Shown here: positions 11,826-25,151 of the stretch, piece by piece
Position numbering within the stretch: the first letter of the stretch is position 1
Layout: every line of letters starts with the position of its first letter
From: Xylona heveae TC161
Taxonomy: Eukaryota; Ascomycota; Xylonomycetes; Xylonales; Xylonaceae
Assembly (NCBI RefSeq): GCF_001619985.1
Contig: NW_017264196.1
Coordinates: 1,302,001-1,366,000, forward strand
Length of the DNA: 64,000 nt
Reading direction: 5' to 3'
Position numbers and translations under genes: made by a program
Notes under the pieces: generated by a model
The model's database searches: none
Told to the model about the DNA's origin: nothing
What the model saw: only the letters and a program-made list of their open reading frames with translations

Positions 11826-12782
11826 ACCTCGTACCGTGCACAAACACCGTTACCGAATAGAAACATGGCGACGAGTAGCGGCTCAACCAAAATTTGGCAT
11901 TTTCAGGGTGTATCCAGGCTTATCAATTTATGGGTCAAATGGAAGAAATATATACCTCTTCTAGACGGCTCCCTTGGGAGTGCGTTTCATCTGGTTCGGC
12001 ATACGGAGTCTCTGGCAGGAGCATGCAGCTAAACTGCTCTGGCATAAGCCAATTTTCTTTTTTTCTTTTGTCTTATAATCCTTATTTCCTTTCAACACGT
12101 CGTTCGTTTTGGTTTTTAAACATTCAGCGTTCTCTTGACATTCTTGTCGGTCCACTCGCTTTGATTGCATCTTTTACTATGATACCAGTTTGCTATTCAT
12201 TCTCTCGTTTTCTGAATCATTCTCATCATTATACATTATGGCAGATATTTGCCGAAACCACAGGTCTCGAATTTCTTTTTTTTACCCTTAATGTCAATCT
12301 ACCGAAGCTCATCAATCAAGCTATATCTCTTAATTCCACTGTAAAACTTATAGGTGGAATATTTCAGTTTTTAGCAATTTGGTGATGCATTTAACCTCTA
12401 ACCACTTGAGACAGCCTCATCATATTTTGAGACAAAACTTTGATCATTTACCGATAATGAGTGTAGCATTGTTGTTGCCGATGGGAGTAATGGTAACATT
12501 CTTTATGTCTAGTCTCACCCTTTTTCCCCGCACAACTCCTCCCCACGGTCTTGAAGGGATTCATGCAAGCTAAAACCTAGGGCCCCACTACTTCCAACCA
12601 GCAATTCAGATACTTGGCAATAAAAACTCATTGTCGTATAAAGTCTTCCTTTTCTTAATTGCAATGGGAAATGTCCTCAGTTCAGGTTGCTGGGATGGGA
12701 GGCAATGACTATCAACTCTTTCATGCGCGCTGACGCAAGTGGCCATATAATAACGAATCATATTCATGCGTCATTCTTTTTG

Positions 12783-12798
12783 GTGCAGTGCACTGCAC
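12783..12798. repeat. Perfect 16-bp palindrome
   Basis: GTGCAGTGCACTGCAC reads the same on both strands. It lies in the gene-poor island with no gene within about 950 bases. Confidence 0.9.
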
Positions 12799-14809
12799 TA
12801 CAGCACATTACAATACTGCAACTATTCATGTTCTCATTGGCAGGTATCCGTACGAGACAAAGACTGCAAGTGACACGACAACTGCCCTAAGCTTGCATCG
12901 AATGCTGAATTCTCTACGCTGAGTACAGCAGTCGTCATCCTCACCACAACCAAGTCCCGAAGCATGTGAAAGATACACAGGCTCTCAATGGCAACAACAA
13001 ACGATACCCGAATTGTGGATAGGGACTTGTAGCGCTGATGATCCTGATCCAACCCCGTCAGCGCCAGTGCAACCCCGGAGGAGGTCCACACTTTGCGAGG
13101 TCGTGGATAGATCGGTAGACAGGGCCGACGCATCCTCTGCTTTCCCGGGACCGCAATTAACCGGTCCGGACGGCAAAAGATTGTCAAGAAATACATTGAA
13201 GCAAAACGGCAGAGACGGTTTGAACTGGGTAAGTATGGATATCACGGCACCGAAACGGCACAGGCGCGCCCCTCCTGCAAGAAAGCAAGCCTGTAACGTG
13301 AATATCCTCCGTATTGACGCCATTGGTTCGAAAAAAGGGTCTACCTAACTAGCATGTGCATTCAGCTTAGGTAACGAGATTACGGAAGCTTTTCTTCGCC
13401 GTAAGCTATTTCCTGCTATACGACAGCGTTTTGCCATTCCTAGAGCAGCAATGAGCTTCAACGTCGGAGTGACGAAACATATTTGGTTATCTAGCCGCTT
13501 GGCTTACGGCGTCATATGATAATCTTTTACCTAAGATGAGGCAGTTCTCGAGCTTCTTGGCTGCGGGTCAGATACACGTGGCCAAGCAATTGGGTCAAAG
13601 AGATGAAAACCTTCTCTCGGCACATCTGCCCAAAGAAATCTCATCGGTTTTCTTTTCATAGAGGGCCCGAGGACCGCTGGCTAGCTAGGATATCACAATT
13701 GACAAAGGTCAACATGGGTCCACGGGTGTAAATGTTTATTCCCTTCCATTCTGAAACGTTTGGGACCCTTTTCCACATGTCCGAATGACTGAAGTGGGTC
13801 TGGCGTAGTCTCTGTACTCCGATAGAGCAAATTGCATTTTGGCGGGAAGTTGGTCTTGATTTACCGTCAACGCTGACTCTCTAGTTTGTGAGTTTCTTGC
13901 ACCGAGGCAACGTCCATGATTCAGTTAGCCTTGTCGGTAAGTGCTGCCGAGAGGTGTGAACCGAAAGCTATAACCGATAGTGTTCCAAAAGACTTTTGAT
14001 CAGCTCATTCGGTTGACATCTGCCACTGTCTACCATTATTGTCGGCTTGAAATATTAACTGAGTCACGATAACACCGGGAGAGACGGGAATTGTTTTGTT
14101 GGCGTCAACAGAGTCTAGGATTTGCAATTGGAGAAAAGAGCAAGTGCGCCCAGGACCGTCTTCGTTGGGGATTTCCCAGGGTCGAAAGCGTTGACAGCGC
14201 ATGACCGGCGTCGGCGAGCCGCGGCGATATCTCGGGGCGCGGAACTCGAGCCGTCACTATTCCTACCGATTGCACGCTCTGTGCGTCGCCAACTAGGCGC
14301 GTCTTTCCCGGCGATTTTCGAGGACCTCACACCACTTAATTTAATTCTGGGGCGAGTTGACTGCCATCTAGATTTTAGCTTGAGGTCGAAAATGGACGCC
14401 TAATACAATGACGCGGCCGAAGATGTTTTGTGTTCATGGATAATTCCGCTCTGACTCAATATTGACTGAAATGATTGTCTCAAGTCGAAGATCTAGACAA
14501 TCCGAATTGAAGCTTGAGTCTCGAAACCTTTAATTCTACAGGGGTACTATTATTCCGATATTTTGATGTTCCTCAGGGTCTGCTTCACCGCCTCATTGTC
14601 TCTCGCCTTCCCTATTGAGCGCGTAATTTTCCGATAACGGACCGTCCTCTGGGGCGTTATGGTGGTGCAACACTTGTCAGCATTTCGAAGTTGTTGGCCT
14701 TGCAGAATGAGAAACGAGAGAGACGCAATGCTTGGTATTGGTTTCTGCCGTTGAGACTTTCTAAGAATTCAGTTTTATTGAGTGAAACTTCATTATTCCG
14801 CCATCCCTT

Positions 14810-14940
14810 ATAAAAATTTATAATTATTTTTATTTTATTTTATCTTATGTTTTTATTTTTTCGGTTGCTTTGCAGTGTCATTTTAATTTTTATTTAACGT
14901 TTCTTCATTTAATTTTTGAGTTCGTCTAGTTAATTTGCCA
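14810..14940. repeat. AT-rich low-complexity patch
   Basis: Runs of TTTTA and TTTAAT with few G or C. It has no coding frame and no recognisable element ends. Confidence 0.7.
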
Positions 14941-16000
14941 TTTGGTTGGATTGTTCTGCTTCTCTACGCTCTTATATTGTGAGCATTTCGATGCTTGGAA
15001 TATCATATACTTGAGATCGCTGCGAGGAAAAAAAAAGTCTCCAAACGGTAAACCTGCTGTGCAGAAGCTATGCCAATTTCTTTCTCCTCCTCCAGTTTTC
15101 CTTTCCTTTTTGATCCATCTTTTTCCGGTTTCTGTTTTTCTTTTTCTCTTTTACCCAAGAAGCTATTCTCTTTTCTCACCTGACCTTTTGCTCTCTCAGG
15201 TATGATCCTTGGGGCATCGTCTGGCCGACTAATTCTTGCAAATGAGCATCTCCAAGTACAGACGAGCAGTTTCTCTTCCTTCATTACCGCTATGCCCAGG
15301 GGCAGAATGTCCCATGACATTGTTCTCGCCTTGCTATCAGAATATTGTTGAGCAAAAGAAAAAGATGGATTTCTGGCACTGTCAAAGAATCATGTTCTTC
15401 GCAACTTTATTTATAATGCGTTGACTGCTTCTCGCGCCTGGACAACCGCTATTAGACGCCGCCTCATGCATGCCCGACGCTGAACATGGTCATTTATCTG
15501 ATACTAAATGATCTTGACCCTCTTTAGGACAATATAGAGACTGTATTACAGACACAACTTGATCATGCTTTTGGTATCCTTTCCGCTCCGGCCAGGGTAA
15601 ATATAAGCTGATCATTTGACGCTCCAAATTCATGGCCGTTAGAACGCAGAAGCGCGCACAATGAGTTTGTATGGAACGATTAACAGCCCAGTCGTTGATA
15701 TTACCTCTTTGAAAGAACAGCCTAAAGCTCAACTGACAAGTGAGACACAGGCTCCACAACAGCCGCATGCAACATGAGAGCTCTCATCTAGAATTATTGA
15801 CGCCTCATTTGGCCTCCTTGCCAGGGCACATGCTGCATATCACGCAAATAGCTCAGCAGAGACCTGCCCACAGTCGGACTTGATGATGTTGCACGTGCTT
15901 GCGTTGCTTATTTTTGACTTGGCATACGAACAGTTCAATAGGTTTGTTTGGCTGTGCAGCTTCGCAGCTTCGCATTTTGAACTGGAAAAGCTTTTATGGA

Positions 16001-19000
16001 TGCCATCGTTTGTGACCGTTGCCAGCATTGCTCCTCAATGCTGCCTGTCAGTTAACTCACACTTGCGATACATAGGACACATGTTTGAGAACCTGGTCCT
16101 AATTCGTCCTCGTGGACTACAGATCATCTGCTTGCAAGAACGACAGGTTCGGCCACGCACAAGCACAGGGGTGCCTCTGAAGGGCCCTCACTTGGGAAGA
16201 TATAGAGGCGACACGACCGAAACAAGAATGTAATCTACCTTCGTCGAGCCGCAGGGACAATGATTTCGCTGTTGGGTATGGGCGACAGATGCTTGGATCG
16301 CGGTAATCTACAAGCGCGTGGTTTATCTCGCTCAAATGGCCCTTGCTTTACTTAAACAGTCCTGACCCTAGGTATTTAAGCTTTCTGTCAGGAATTTGCC
16401 AGAAATCGGGACGGCCCGCATGAGCTTTGATCAGTTCAACGTTCTTTCTCCCCCTGATTCAATTTTCTCACCCTGAGAATGGAAACGTTTCTTCACCAAG
16501 ATGGGTGCGAGGGGGAAAGGACCCGGAAGAACAGCCCTTACCATGGTTTCTACGATTTCTTGGCATGAGGTGGGGATTGACCCGAGCTGAAGGCTGGCGT
16601 CTTCTACTTTGTACATGTTGCCTTGATGTGCAGAATAAGGCTGCTGCCTATAGTGAAAGGGCACATTTCCCCTCGTGGTCGTTGTACGCGTGCCATAGGA
16701 ATCATCAATCTCTCCACAAGAAACGTTCGTCCTGGGCAGTGTCCGATGCAAGTTGCACAAACCGGCTCCAGCAAATGACTTCTCTAATCATAATCAAGTT
16801 ACTTGATCCAAGCAATAGCTGGGTGTACATTAATGCGAAGATGAAGCAAGGGCGGCACAGGAAACAAGGATGATGCCCAAAGAAGCCGTCGTATTGTGTA
16901 ATGCAAAGGTGCTAAAAGCATCAATTGAACAGATTTATGCAGGAAGTTCAATACTGGATATCTCGAACACGTGTGCAAAGTTGTTAGGTTCATACCAGAT
17001 GAGCGCTACGTGCCTGTCCTATGAACAGCCAGAATGGACGACCCGTGGTCACACTGCCTGTCACGTTTCTAGTGACTTTGGGTGAGGCATTCTGAACCAG
17101 ACCAGCTGAATTGGCACAGATTATCTGAGATGACACTCGGAACATCTAACAGGGACGCGTTGGTCCTGGTTCAGGATTTTTAAAGCGCATATAAGCAAGT
17201 TCAGAATTTCAAATGCAACGAGGAAATCCCGCCATACAAGCAAATGAGGATATATTAGCCTTTCTCGATCATTAGATTGGGGCTGCGGGGCTGGCCGGGA
17301 GGACCTGCGCCGTCGTCAAAAACCGGGAAGGTAACAATGCACCAGGCCAGGGCGATAATAGCTTATCACTGTTATACGCGCTCTAATTCCCCAAGTGGAT
17401 GTTGAGTGCAGTCATCTGTGCAACGTTCTACTATTCTTCTTGATGAGAGGAACCTGTAGTGTTGAGAAACCCCGCCTTCCCCTCTTTCGACCTTTTTGGA
17501 CCGAACGGTCGGTCGCTCTGTGCGTGGGAGATTTTTTTTTCCCTTCGTCCCTTGTTCCTGGTGAAAATTCTCTTGGCGGCGAAGATCTTCCGCGTAAAAG
17601 TGGGTCTAAGCGAAAGCTCGGCCGTTCTTTGGTTGGTGGGTGACATTACAGAATCTACTTTTGCCCTTTGACAGGCACGACCGCTCTCATCTCCAAACTC
17701 AATCGGGAAAGTAGCACCGGACCCCAACCACGGTTGATATGGCGGGAACACCCACCGACGAATCTCTGGTTAGCTCAAATATTTGCCTGTCAGAATTGAA
17801 ATTTAATTTTAAAATTTTTGTCTCTGCAGATACGAAGTTTTAGGAAGAGTTCAAACGGAGATATCTTGCTCAAAGTCAGCCCTCTAAATTCGCTAAGTCA
17901 AGTGGTGGGCCCAGCTTTCTGGATTGGCGTAAAGATCGCTTACAAGGAAAAATTTAGTGTTGTGGATACTGTATAGCCTACTGTCCATAGGGAACACTCT
18001 AAGTGCGTCCAACTTCAACGCACTTTTGGGTCATCTTTTCTTTTCCCAAAAGTCTTCGCCACTTTCGGCTGCTGCCCGAAGATTACAAAAGAAGAAGTGG
18101 AGAATTTGGCGGTCAACTATTGTGTGGTACTCACGACGCATGCCTAGCAGCCCTTTACCCTATGGTTGACAGGGATCGTCAGTCTAGGCTGAGGCATTTT
18201 CTAGGGACCTTCATACCATCACACAGCAAAGTCTCCTCGTTGTAAGACTAGATCCCGTCGTGTTGGTTGAATCGATAAAAGATAGTGACTGCACTGCGAA
18301 ATTATCGCTGATAGAGTTGGCATACTTTGCATTAGGGCGAAGAAAAATTTCCATGTCAAAAAGATTTTGAAATCTATTCAAGTTGTCCAGAACATTCGAC
18401 GTTCGTCCAGACCAGTGAGAAATTGATATCATCAGAAGGAAAGTCACATACACCGATGGACCGTCAATGCGGTATACTTTCCAGATTAATCGATGCAAAA
18501 GCGGACTATGGGGAAAAAAGAAATGTACCAGCGCTTTGCTGTGTCTCGTCATATTGTACAGCGTACTCCTGTGCGCACCTCCGAAACAAAGTATGCACTC
18601 ATTTTCTCACAGCAGGTTGCAACAAACATTTGAATCGCTCAATAATACAATGCTTGCTCTTTCGTTTGTATGATGCGTTGGCTTCCGCGACGTTGCAGAG
18701 TGGGACTTCCCTCGGTCATCGAATGGCCAAAAACCGTGAGGTTTGCGCAATCTAGTCCGATGCATGGCTGCAGATCCCTCCACCTCTGGCTACGAGTAGA
18801 AAACGGCAGGGCAACAATATTCCTTTCGTGGCTCGCGCCAAAACGGTAGTCAGGCACCGCGTTGCTTGGAATGGGCCATGATTCGTTGGATAGGGTGCCA
18901 AGTTCAGTTAGCGGGCAGAAGAAGAGCCGCCTAGTCAACCGTAGGAATGTCCGAGCCCGGTGCGCCGACGCGGCAACCAAGGCACATGGCTGACGATGAT

Positions 19001-19820
19001 TGATTCTCGTCACCTTTCAATCGGCCCAGCGTCGGCGCCCACAGATCAACACTCGTAACCTCTCCCGCCTCTCTTCCTTGCAAATTTTTTTTCTGTCCGA
19101 AGCCTTCCCACGCCTAGAAGCCCACCTCTACGTAGTAATGAGAAGAAGGTTGCAAAAACCCTGCCATGTACGGAGTAACTTGGATAAGATCAAAAAAATT
19201 GAAAGTGTGGATGCGGATGTGTGTGCGTGTGGAGCAATAAGTGGTTCATCCACGAGGTGATGATCGTGCCTGCAGTGAATAATCGTCTTCCAACGCTTAT
19301 GCTCCCCAGAGTAGAAAACCCCCGCATCCCCCCATCCGTAAACTTCTTCTTTTCTGCTCCCTTTCAGCATCACGACAGAGGCACCAGGCGCCATACATTC
19401 CTTTTGAACGACTGTTCGCTAGCGATCGGTTGTTTACGACCTCACGACCTTAACTGTCATTTACGACTTCACCTCTGCAACATCTTGCACTCACGAGGTC
19501 CCTTACGCTCCTTTCGTCTCTACGCATCCCACAACGACAGCAAGTTCTGTCGTGATTGATCTGTCTGCGACAGAATAGCCTTTAACGATCTACGACAACC
19601 AAAGAATTAGGTACGTGAGAGAGACCTGAGCACGGATGGTGCCACAGGCGTCATTCTTCTTCCAATCACAACCAAGGACGACGTGGACAACCTTTCATTC
19701 TCATTTCCCATTTTTCACCCCAAATCGGCCAACATGATTGGCTATGCCCTTTGTTTCAATTTGGGGGCTTGGTGGGAGTGCAGGCATCCCTTGAGCGACA
19801 AGGCGATGGCAGGGAGAAGA
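16001..19820. other. Gene-poor island, right half
   Basis: Several 60-150 codon frames exist on both strands but none shows domain motifs, a credible start or splice-linked partners. One TACTCCGTA motif (reverse) lies at 19169-19177. Confidence 0.4.
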
Positions 19821-19826
19821 CGGCCG

Positions 19827-19862
19827 AGAGAGAAAGCGCGAGAGAAAGCGCGAGAGAGAGAA
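19827..19862 (+). repeat. GA-rich imperfect repeat
   Basis: Repeats of GAGAGAAAGCGC, three partial copies, in the upstream region of the SUN-family gene. Confidence 0.8.
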
Positions 19863-19928
19863 ATAAACAAAAACAGGGACTCTGGCTGAGAGCCGGTTGA
19901 CGGACTTTCTCAGACGACTCTCGGTCTC

Positions 19929-19958
19929 CTTTTTTCTTTTTTTCTTTTTTTCTTTCCT
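19929..19958 (+). repeat. T-rich pyrimidine tract (TTTTTTC repeats)
   Basis: Three units of T-run plus C. Such tracts are typical of promoters of strongly expressed filamentous-fungal genes, here upstream of the SUN-family wall gene. Confidence 0.75.
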
Positions 19959-20279
19959 ACTCTCTCTTGCTCTTTGAGAGCACAGTGGCCCGGGGAACGG
20001 CTCAAAGAGGATCGATTGCGCAGTCAGTCTCGCTTGAGCTTCTGACTCGCCAGAGACCCCTGCAAGTCCCCACCAGAGACAACACAAGTCCAGGCACTCG
20101 CACACGCCAGCGGCTCATGACCCCAATTTCCCTGCCGTGTCGGGTACCTGAACTATCAAGTGGACTTGCCTGTTCCTCTTGTTTCCTTGTCTTGTGGCCA
20201 CCCATCTTCTCCCTTGTCCCTGGTCGCTAGCTCAGGTACCAAACACGTACTTCCCCCGATTGCCACGCCTACTATTGTT

Positions 20280-21016
20280 ACTCGCTCACCCACCACACAT
20301 CCGCTCTCTTCTCTTCCTCTCCCCCCCCCCTGGCTAGTCCTAATCACCTGTCGTCGTCCGCCCCTTTCCTCTTGTCTCGTTCCCTCTCGTTCCCTTTCTT
20401 CCCTTTCTTCTTTTTTCTCATCATCACCACTACCAATACACGTCGTCGCTGCTGCCGCTGCTGCATCCCCTCTTTCAACCTTTCGTTCGCACTCATCCGA
20501 CCTGGAAGTTTACCTTCCTATCACATTCTTTTGGATCCTTTTTACGAACATCAATTTCCTGTTTCAGCGCAGCTAGCCTTTCGACTCCGCGTTTCCTTCC
20601 CATATCCACTGCGCATCAACTTTTCCTTTTTGGCCAGATTCTAGTCAATTTTTGGAGCGTCCCGAATTTGTACGTCGCGCTCGTCGCGTTCTTAACCGCC
20701 AAGGGGTTTTTGTTTTCACGCGCGCTCAACATCACCCCTGTGTTTGTTTTGTTGTCACCCGTTTTTACATTCGTCCTCGACGTTTCGTTGAAGTGCTTCG
20801 AATAGCATCGCTCCAGCTGAGCTGGCATTGAACCCCGGTGGTGACAGCGGCTAACATACAATTCCCTCAGTCAGGTCCAGGACCTTTTGGCACCGACAAG
20901 CTATCACAGCACAACAATCAACACTCCTTGTGCGATATTCGTTTAGGAGATCTTCGAGAGACTCCACGCCAATCATTACTTGACAATTTCCGACGCTTTG
21001 AATTGATTTCGGCGCA
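20280..21016 (+). promoter_or_regulatory. Pyrimidine-rich promoter/5' leader of the SUN-family gene
   Basis: The stretch is rich in CT and CCAC motifs (for example 20320-20420) and carries no conserved reading frame. This is the usual look of a long, highly transcribed fungal leader. Exact transcription start cannot be read from sequence. Confidence 0.5.
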
Positions 21017-22458
21017 ATGAAGTTTTCCACCATTGCTTGGACTTTGGCCGCGGCCGGCTCGTTGGTGGCCGCTCAGCCCCACAGACACCACCAGCACCAC
21101 CATGCCGAGAAGCGCGACATTGGTGCCACCACCGTCATCTATGTCGACCAGGCGGGCCAGACCATTTCTCCCCAGGATTTGAAGGATGGAAAGTACATTG
21201 AGGTGAATGCCGATGCTCCCTCTACCACCGCCTCGCCCACTCCGACCCCGTCCTCTTCAAGCAGCGTGGCCCCTAGCTCTAGCTCCAGCTCCAGCTCCAG
21301 CTCCGCAAGCTCAAGTTCCAGCGTTGCTGCCGCCCAATTCTTCGTCGCATCTAGCTCGTCTGCTGCTCCTTCTAGCAGCCAGGCTCCCAGCTCCTCGGCC
21401 TCCGCGACCTCCAGTAGTGCTGCGCCCAGCTCTTCGGCTGCTTCCTCCACTTCTTCTGCCGCGGCTGCCGCCACGTCTTCCTCGTCTTCTAGCTCCGGTG
21501 TTGACCAGGATTTCCCCGACGGCGAGCTTGACTGCTCTCACTTCCCTTCGGACTATGGTGCGGTCAACGTCTGGTGGATGGGTCTCGGCGGCTGGACCGG
21601 TGTGCAGGAACCTACCTACAATGCCGACAAGTCCGCTGTTACCAACATTGATACTGCCGTCTCGGGCTCTGGCTGCACCGAAGGCTCCTATTGCTCTTAT
21701 GCCTGCCCTGCTGGCTACCAGAAGTCGCAGTGGCCGACTTCTCAGGGTTCTACCGGCCAGTCCGTTGGCGGTCTCCTCTGCTCTAACGGCAAGCTGAGAC
21801 TCACCAACTCCGACTTGTCCAAGCAGATTTGCATTCCTGGTACTGGAAACGTCAAGGTCCAGAACAAGCTCAACACCAACGTCGCTGTTTGCCGTACCGA
21901 CTATCCTGGTACTGAGGGAGAGACCGTCCCCATGAACACTCTGGCTGGCCAGGAATACGAGCTTACCTGCCCCAACGGCAACACCTACTTCAAGTGGAAC
22001 GGAGCTGCTACCTCTGCTCAGTACTATGTCAACCCCAAGGGTGTTTCGGAGGACAAGGCCTGCACCTGGGGCAGCTCTGACGAGGACTATGGCAACTGGG
22101 CTCCTATCGTTAGTTCTCCCTTTCCCTCACATGTCTAAACATCAAGTACCGAAACTGACTTTTCTTTGCTAGAACCTTGGCGTTGGCCAGAAGGATGGCG
22201 CGACCTGGATCTCCATTATGCAAAACTCCCCCACCACCAACGCGAAGCTCGACTTCGACATCGAGATCCAGGGAGACAACCTCGGTGGCTCGTGCAAGTA
22301 CTCCAACGGCCAGTTCTACAGCGCCACTGGCTCGAACGACTCTGGATGCACCGTAAGTCTAATAATGTCCTTTATGATCCTGCTTTCAATGAATGAGAAA
22401 CTAAACCTTTTTGTAGGTCCAAGTCATGTCGGGCAATGCCTACTATGTCTTTTCATAG
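21017..22458 (+). CDS. sun1: SUN-family secreted cell-wall protein (Sun4/Uth1 type beta-glucan-modifying)
   Basis: Three exons: 21017-22108, 22173-22352 and 22417-22458, 437 residues. SUN proteins act on beta-1,3-glucan in the wall and are needed for septation and cell separation. Seen: a signal peptide (MKFSTIAWTLAAAGSLVAA), a His-rich stretch with a dibasic Lys-Arg site after HHAEKR, a Ser/Ala-rich linker of about 100 residues, then the SUN domain beginning at DFPDGELDCSHFPSDYG. The domain has the VNVWWMGLGGWTGVQ block, the GSYCSYACPAGYQKSQWP block, conserved cysteines, and a C terminus GGSCKYSNGQF ... GCTVQVMSGNAYYVFS. The C-terminal exons were found by frame and by this conserved ending. 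Codon use is strongly biased to C in the third position, which fits high expression. Confidence 0.95.
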
Positions 22459-24010
22459 ATGCACCTTATCTATACCCCGTCTTGATCTATGGCGGTCAAC
22501 ACTTTTTTTTTCCTCTCTCCGCCTTGCATATTAATGCATTTCGTTTCTTCATGGTTGAAACATATTTTCCGCCATTTGGTGTTTGGGGATGATGTGCGTG
22601 GATAGAGATTGTGAAGCTGCCGAACATATTCTTGTACAATTTATCGCTGAGCGCTCAAAGTTTCGAATCCGTCTTATTACGCGCGGCGCGCGTTTGGCTC
22701 TCCAACTCTGCTCGTCGCACAGATCATTCCCACGGCGTGGTTTATCCGATCTCGTCGACAGCCATTTCCCTTCTGCGAGGGTATATGCATACATATAGTT
22801 GATTGATATTCTCTAGTAAATTTTAACTGTCTTTTTGAATTTTGACACCTTTTCTTCCTTTATCGGATGTGTTGTTATTTTGATGTGTCGAAGGAGAGTT
22901 GATTGCTGTAAAGTGAAAGTGCTGCACGTTCTCTGAGGTGCATCCCGAGCTCGATTTTTTCCCATTTACGCTTGCGTCGGTTCAATGTAATCCAGCTCGC
23001 CGGGACTTCTACGTCTGGTTAGCGAACTACGTTCTCAGCATTCCTCTCATTCGTTTGATGATAAGCTCAAGAGGAGAAGACACTTGTGCGCTCCACATCC
23101 CGAGCGGCATATTACCGTGTCCTTCTCCTTTGCAGTACCTGGTTAGGGTTTGTTCATTTTGCTGCCGTTCCGAAAAGTAAATTTGAAGGCGCATTTACAC
23201 ACTACCAGAGTATATATCACCAGACCATTTCTTGAAATTGAGGACATGGTTTGATCCAAGCGCCAGCCGTTTGCGCTTCGTGACACTGACCAGTTTCTCC
23301 GATAATACCTTGAAACATTTCCCGTCAGGTGGGGGATAAGGAAGCAACTGACCCCACACTCCTGTCGTAGCTGTACGGAATGTACCCTTCCTGTCGCTTT
23401 TAGAAACACAAGCACGTCAACCACGCCAAAAATTGGTCACTACACAAGCATCCTTGGACTTTACTCAGTTAGGCATTTATCTCGTAATTACTATCGATGC
23501 AGCTCCCAAAGGCGCTGGCATAATGATAATAATGGGGTGCACATGGGAAAAGTGTAACCTCTTTTTAATCCGTTTCTTTTTCCTTTGCTGGCTCTATTAG
23601 CTGCCCTTTTTCTCTTGATCCTAGATCTGCATCACTTCTTAGCATTAATTAATGCTCTACAAAGTTCGATGATGCCATGAGAAGCCGTGTCGATATCAGA
23701 CACTGCTGAACTCACCATCTAGTATTCAGCAAACACATATCAGCATCGTTTTTCTTCACCAATTCTTCTTCAGGAGAAAACTATATCTAAGAGAGCTTTG
23801 ACTTAGGCGCTCCAAACATCCGCCCATTAACAACCCTTTTCTGGTCTCTGTCTGCTCACAAGCCTGGAGGTTAGTTGGGAAAGATTGGATGGGAAAGCTC
23901 CAGGCGAACGCTCCGCGAAACCATTCAAATTTTCGACGATTCTATGGTGCTCTATTGGAATTTGATCTCTTGGCTTCATTACCTTGAGTCTCGAAGAGGA
24001 AAATAGTCCA
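22459..24010. other. Intergenic, SUN 3' region and promoter of DUF202 gene
   Basis: About 1.55 kb without a credible gene on either strand. Only short shadow frames. Confidence 0.45.
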
Positions 24011-25151
24011 ATGGATGTGGGCACAGGATCATCTGGTGAACTGGCAGTCGAGCAGTTTGCAGCTTCGTCTGCGGCGGCTCGTTCCGCTGAAGCCCAACAA
24101 CTACCGCCATCTCTTGAGGTGGACCGGCGGCCTAGCGTCCGATTCTCTGACCTCTCCACCACAACCGCATCAACATCGCCGGTCCGCGCTCGCAGCGACA
24201 GTGAAAGCAGGAACCGTGATAAAAAGAGCGACCCGAAAGGCACTCGATCTCCATCTTCAGTGATTAGTCCAGGCGACGAAAACCAACACGCTATCTCCAG
24301 TGGCACAGCAACACCTCTAACCACTACCTCCTCCTCACGCACACTTGACCGTCGAAACATTGAGTATAATGATGACGATGAGATGACGGCTATAATCGGC
24401 GCGGAACGGGGAAATTCGCGCAACAAGGACTACCAAAGCTTTGACAAAGGCTTGAGGAACACTGCGGCGGGCAAGGGAAAGAAACCGTCACCTTCGACGG
24501 CCACTCCCAGCGATTTGACACAAACAAATGCCGATGAGCGTCGAGGACAAAATGCTGGTGATGATGTTCCTGATGAAGAGACGTCGGAACTTTCATGGTG
24601 GAGACATTTTCTGGACAAGTTTGGCGCCATAGAGTTGGATAACAAGGGAAGCGTTGCCAGAGACCACTTGGCGCTTGGTACGTAAAGTTCATTCGTCAGA
24701 ACGGCAATGCTTGAAGTTGCCATTGACTACGTTACATGGAAGCTTCAGCACAACGACCACAGTGAAATGAATCGGCCTGGCTAACATATTTCTTCTTTCA
24801 GAACGGACTTTTCTCGCATGGCTTCGGACATCGCTCTCCTTTGCTAGTATTGGCATTGCCGTGACCCAGCTCTTTCGGCTCAATACGACTATAAGCAAGA
24901 ACGGCGGTGCCGAGGGCGCCTCATCTCTCCGCCAAGTCGGCAAGCCACTTGGTGCAACGTTTCTTGCAATTTCAATTGTCATTCTCTTTGTTGGCTTTCA
25001 TCGCTACTTTGAGAGCCAGCATTGGATCATTCGCGGCAAGTTTCCAGCTAGTCGCGTCAGCATTGCCCTCGTTGCCTTTATCGCTGGCGCCCTCATTGTC
25101 GCAAGCTTGGTCGTAATTCTTGCCGTCGCCCCGCATGCTTTTGAGAGCTGA
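24011..25151 (+). CDS. DUF202 (YidH-like) membrane protein
   Basis: Two exons, 24011-24677 and 24802-25151, joined within a Glu codon; 338 residues. The first 220 residues are Ser/Thr- and charge-rich and probably disordered and cytosolic. After [14 protein letters not shown] comes the DUF202 domain, opening with the family signature [20 protein letters not shown] and followed by three predicted membrane helices ([48 protein letters not shown]). DUF202 is also present in the membrane part of the vacuolar polyphosphate VTC complex, but no SPX or polymerase domain is present here, so the role is unknown. The frame is open upstream to 23984 but the first ATG is 24011. Confidence 0.88.

Larger units (their letters stand above)
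11826..16000. other. Gene-poor island, left half
   Basis: No convincing coding region on either strand. It holds a perfect 16-bp palindrome at 12783-12798 and an AT-rich patch at about 14810-14940 (TTTTA-like repeats). The longest open frame (11894-12385) is T-rich and looks like untranslated sequence. Confidence 0.4.

Noticed and set aside
11894-12385. 163-codon plus-strand frame
   Set aside because: T-rich, Phe/Leu-rich with no motif; fits 3' flank of the small gene at 11.3 kb better than a protein.
20160-20644. Pro/Ser-rich plus-strand frames before the SUN gene
   Set aside because: They are readings of the pyrimidine-rich leader and promoter.
21207-21797. Pro/Leu-rich and acidic frames overlapping the SUN gene
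   Set aside because: Shadow frames produced by the Ser/Ala codon repeats of the real gene.
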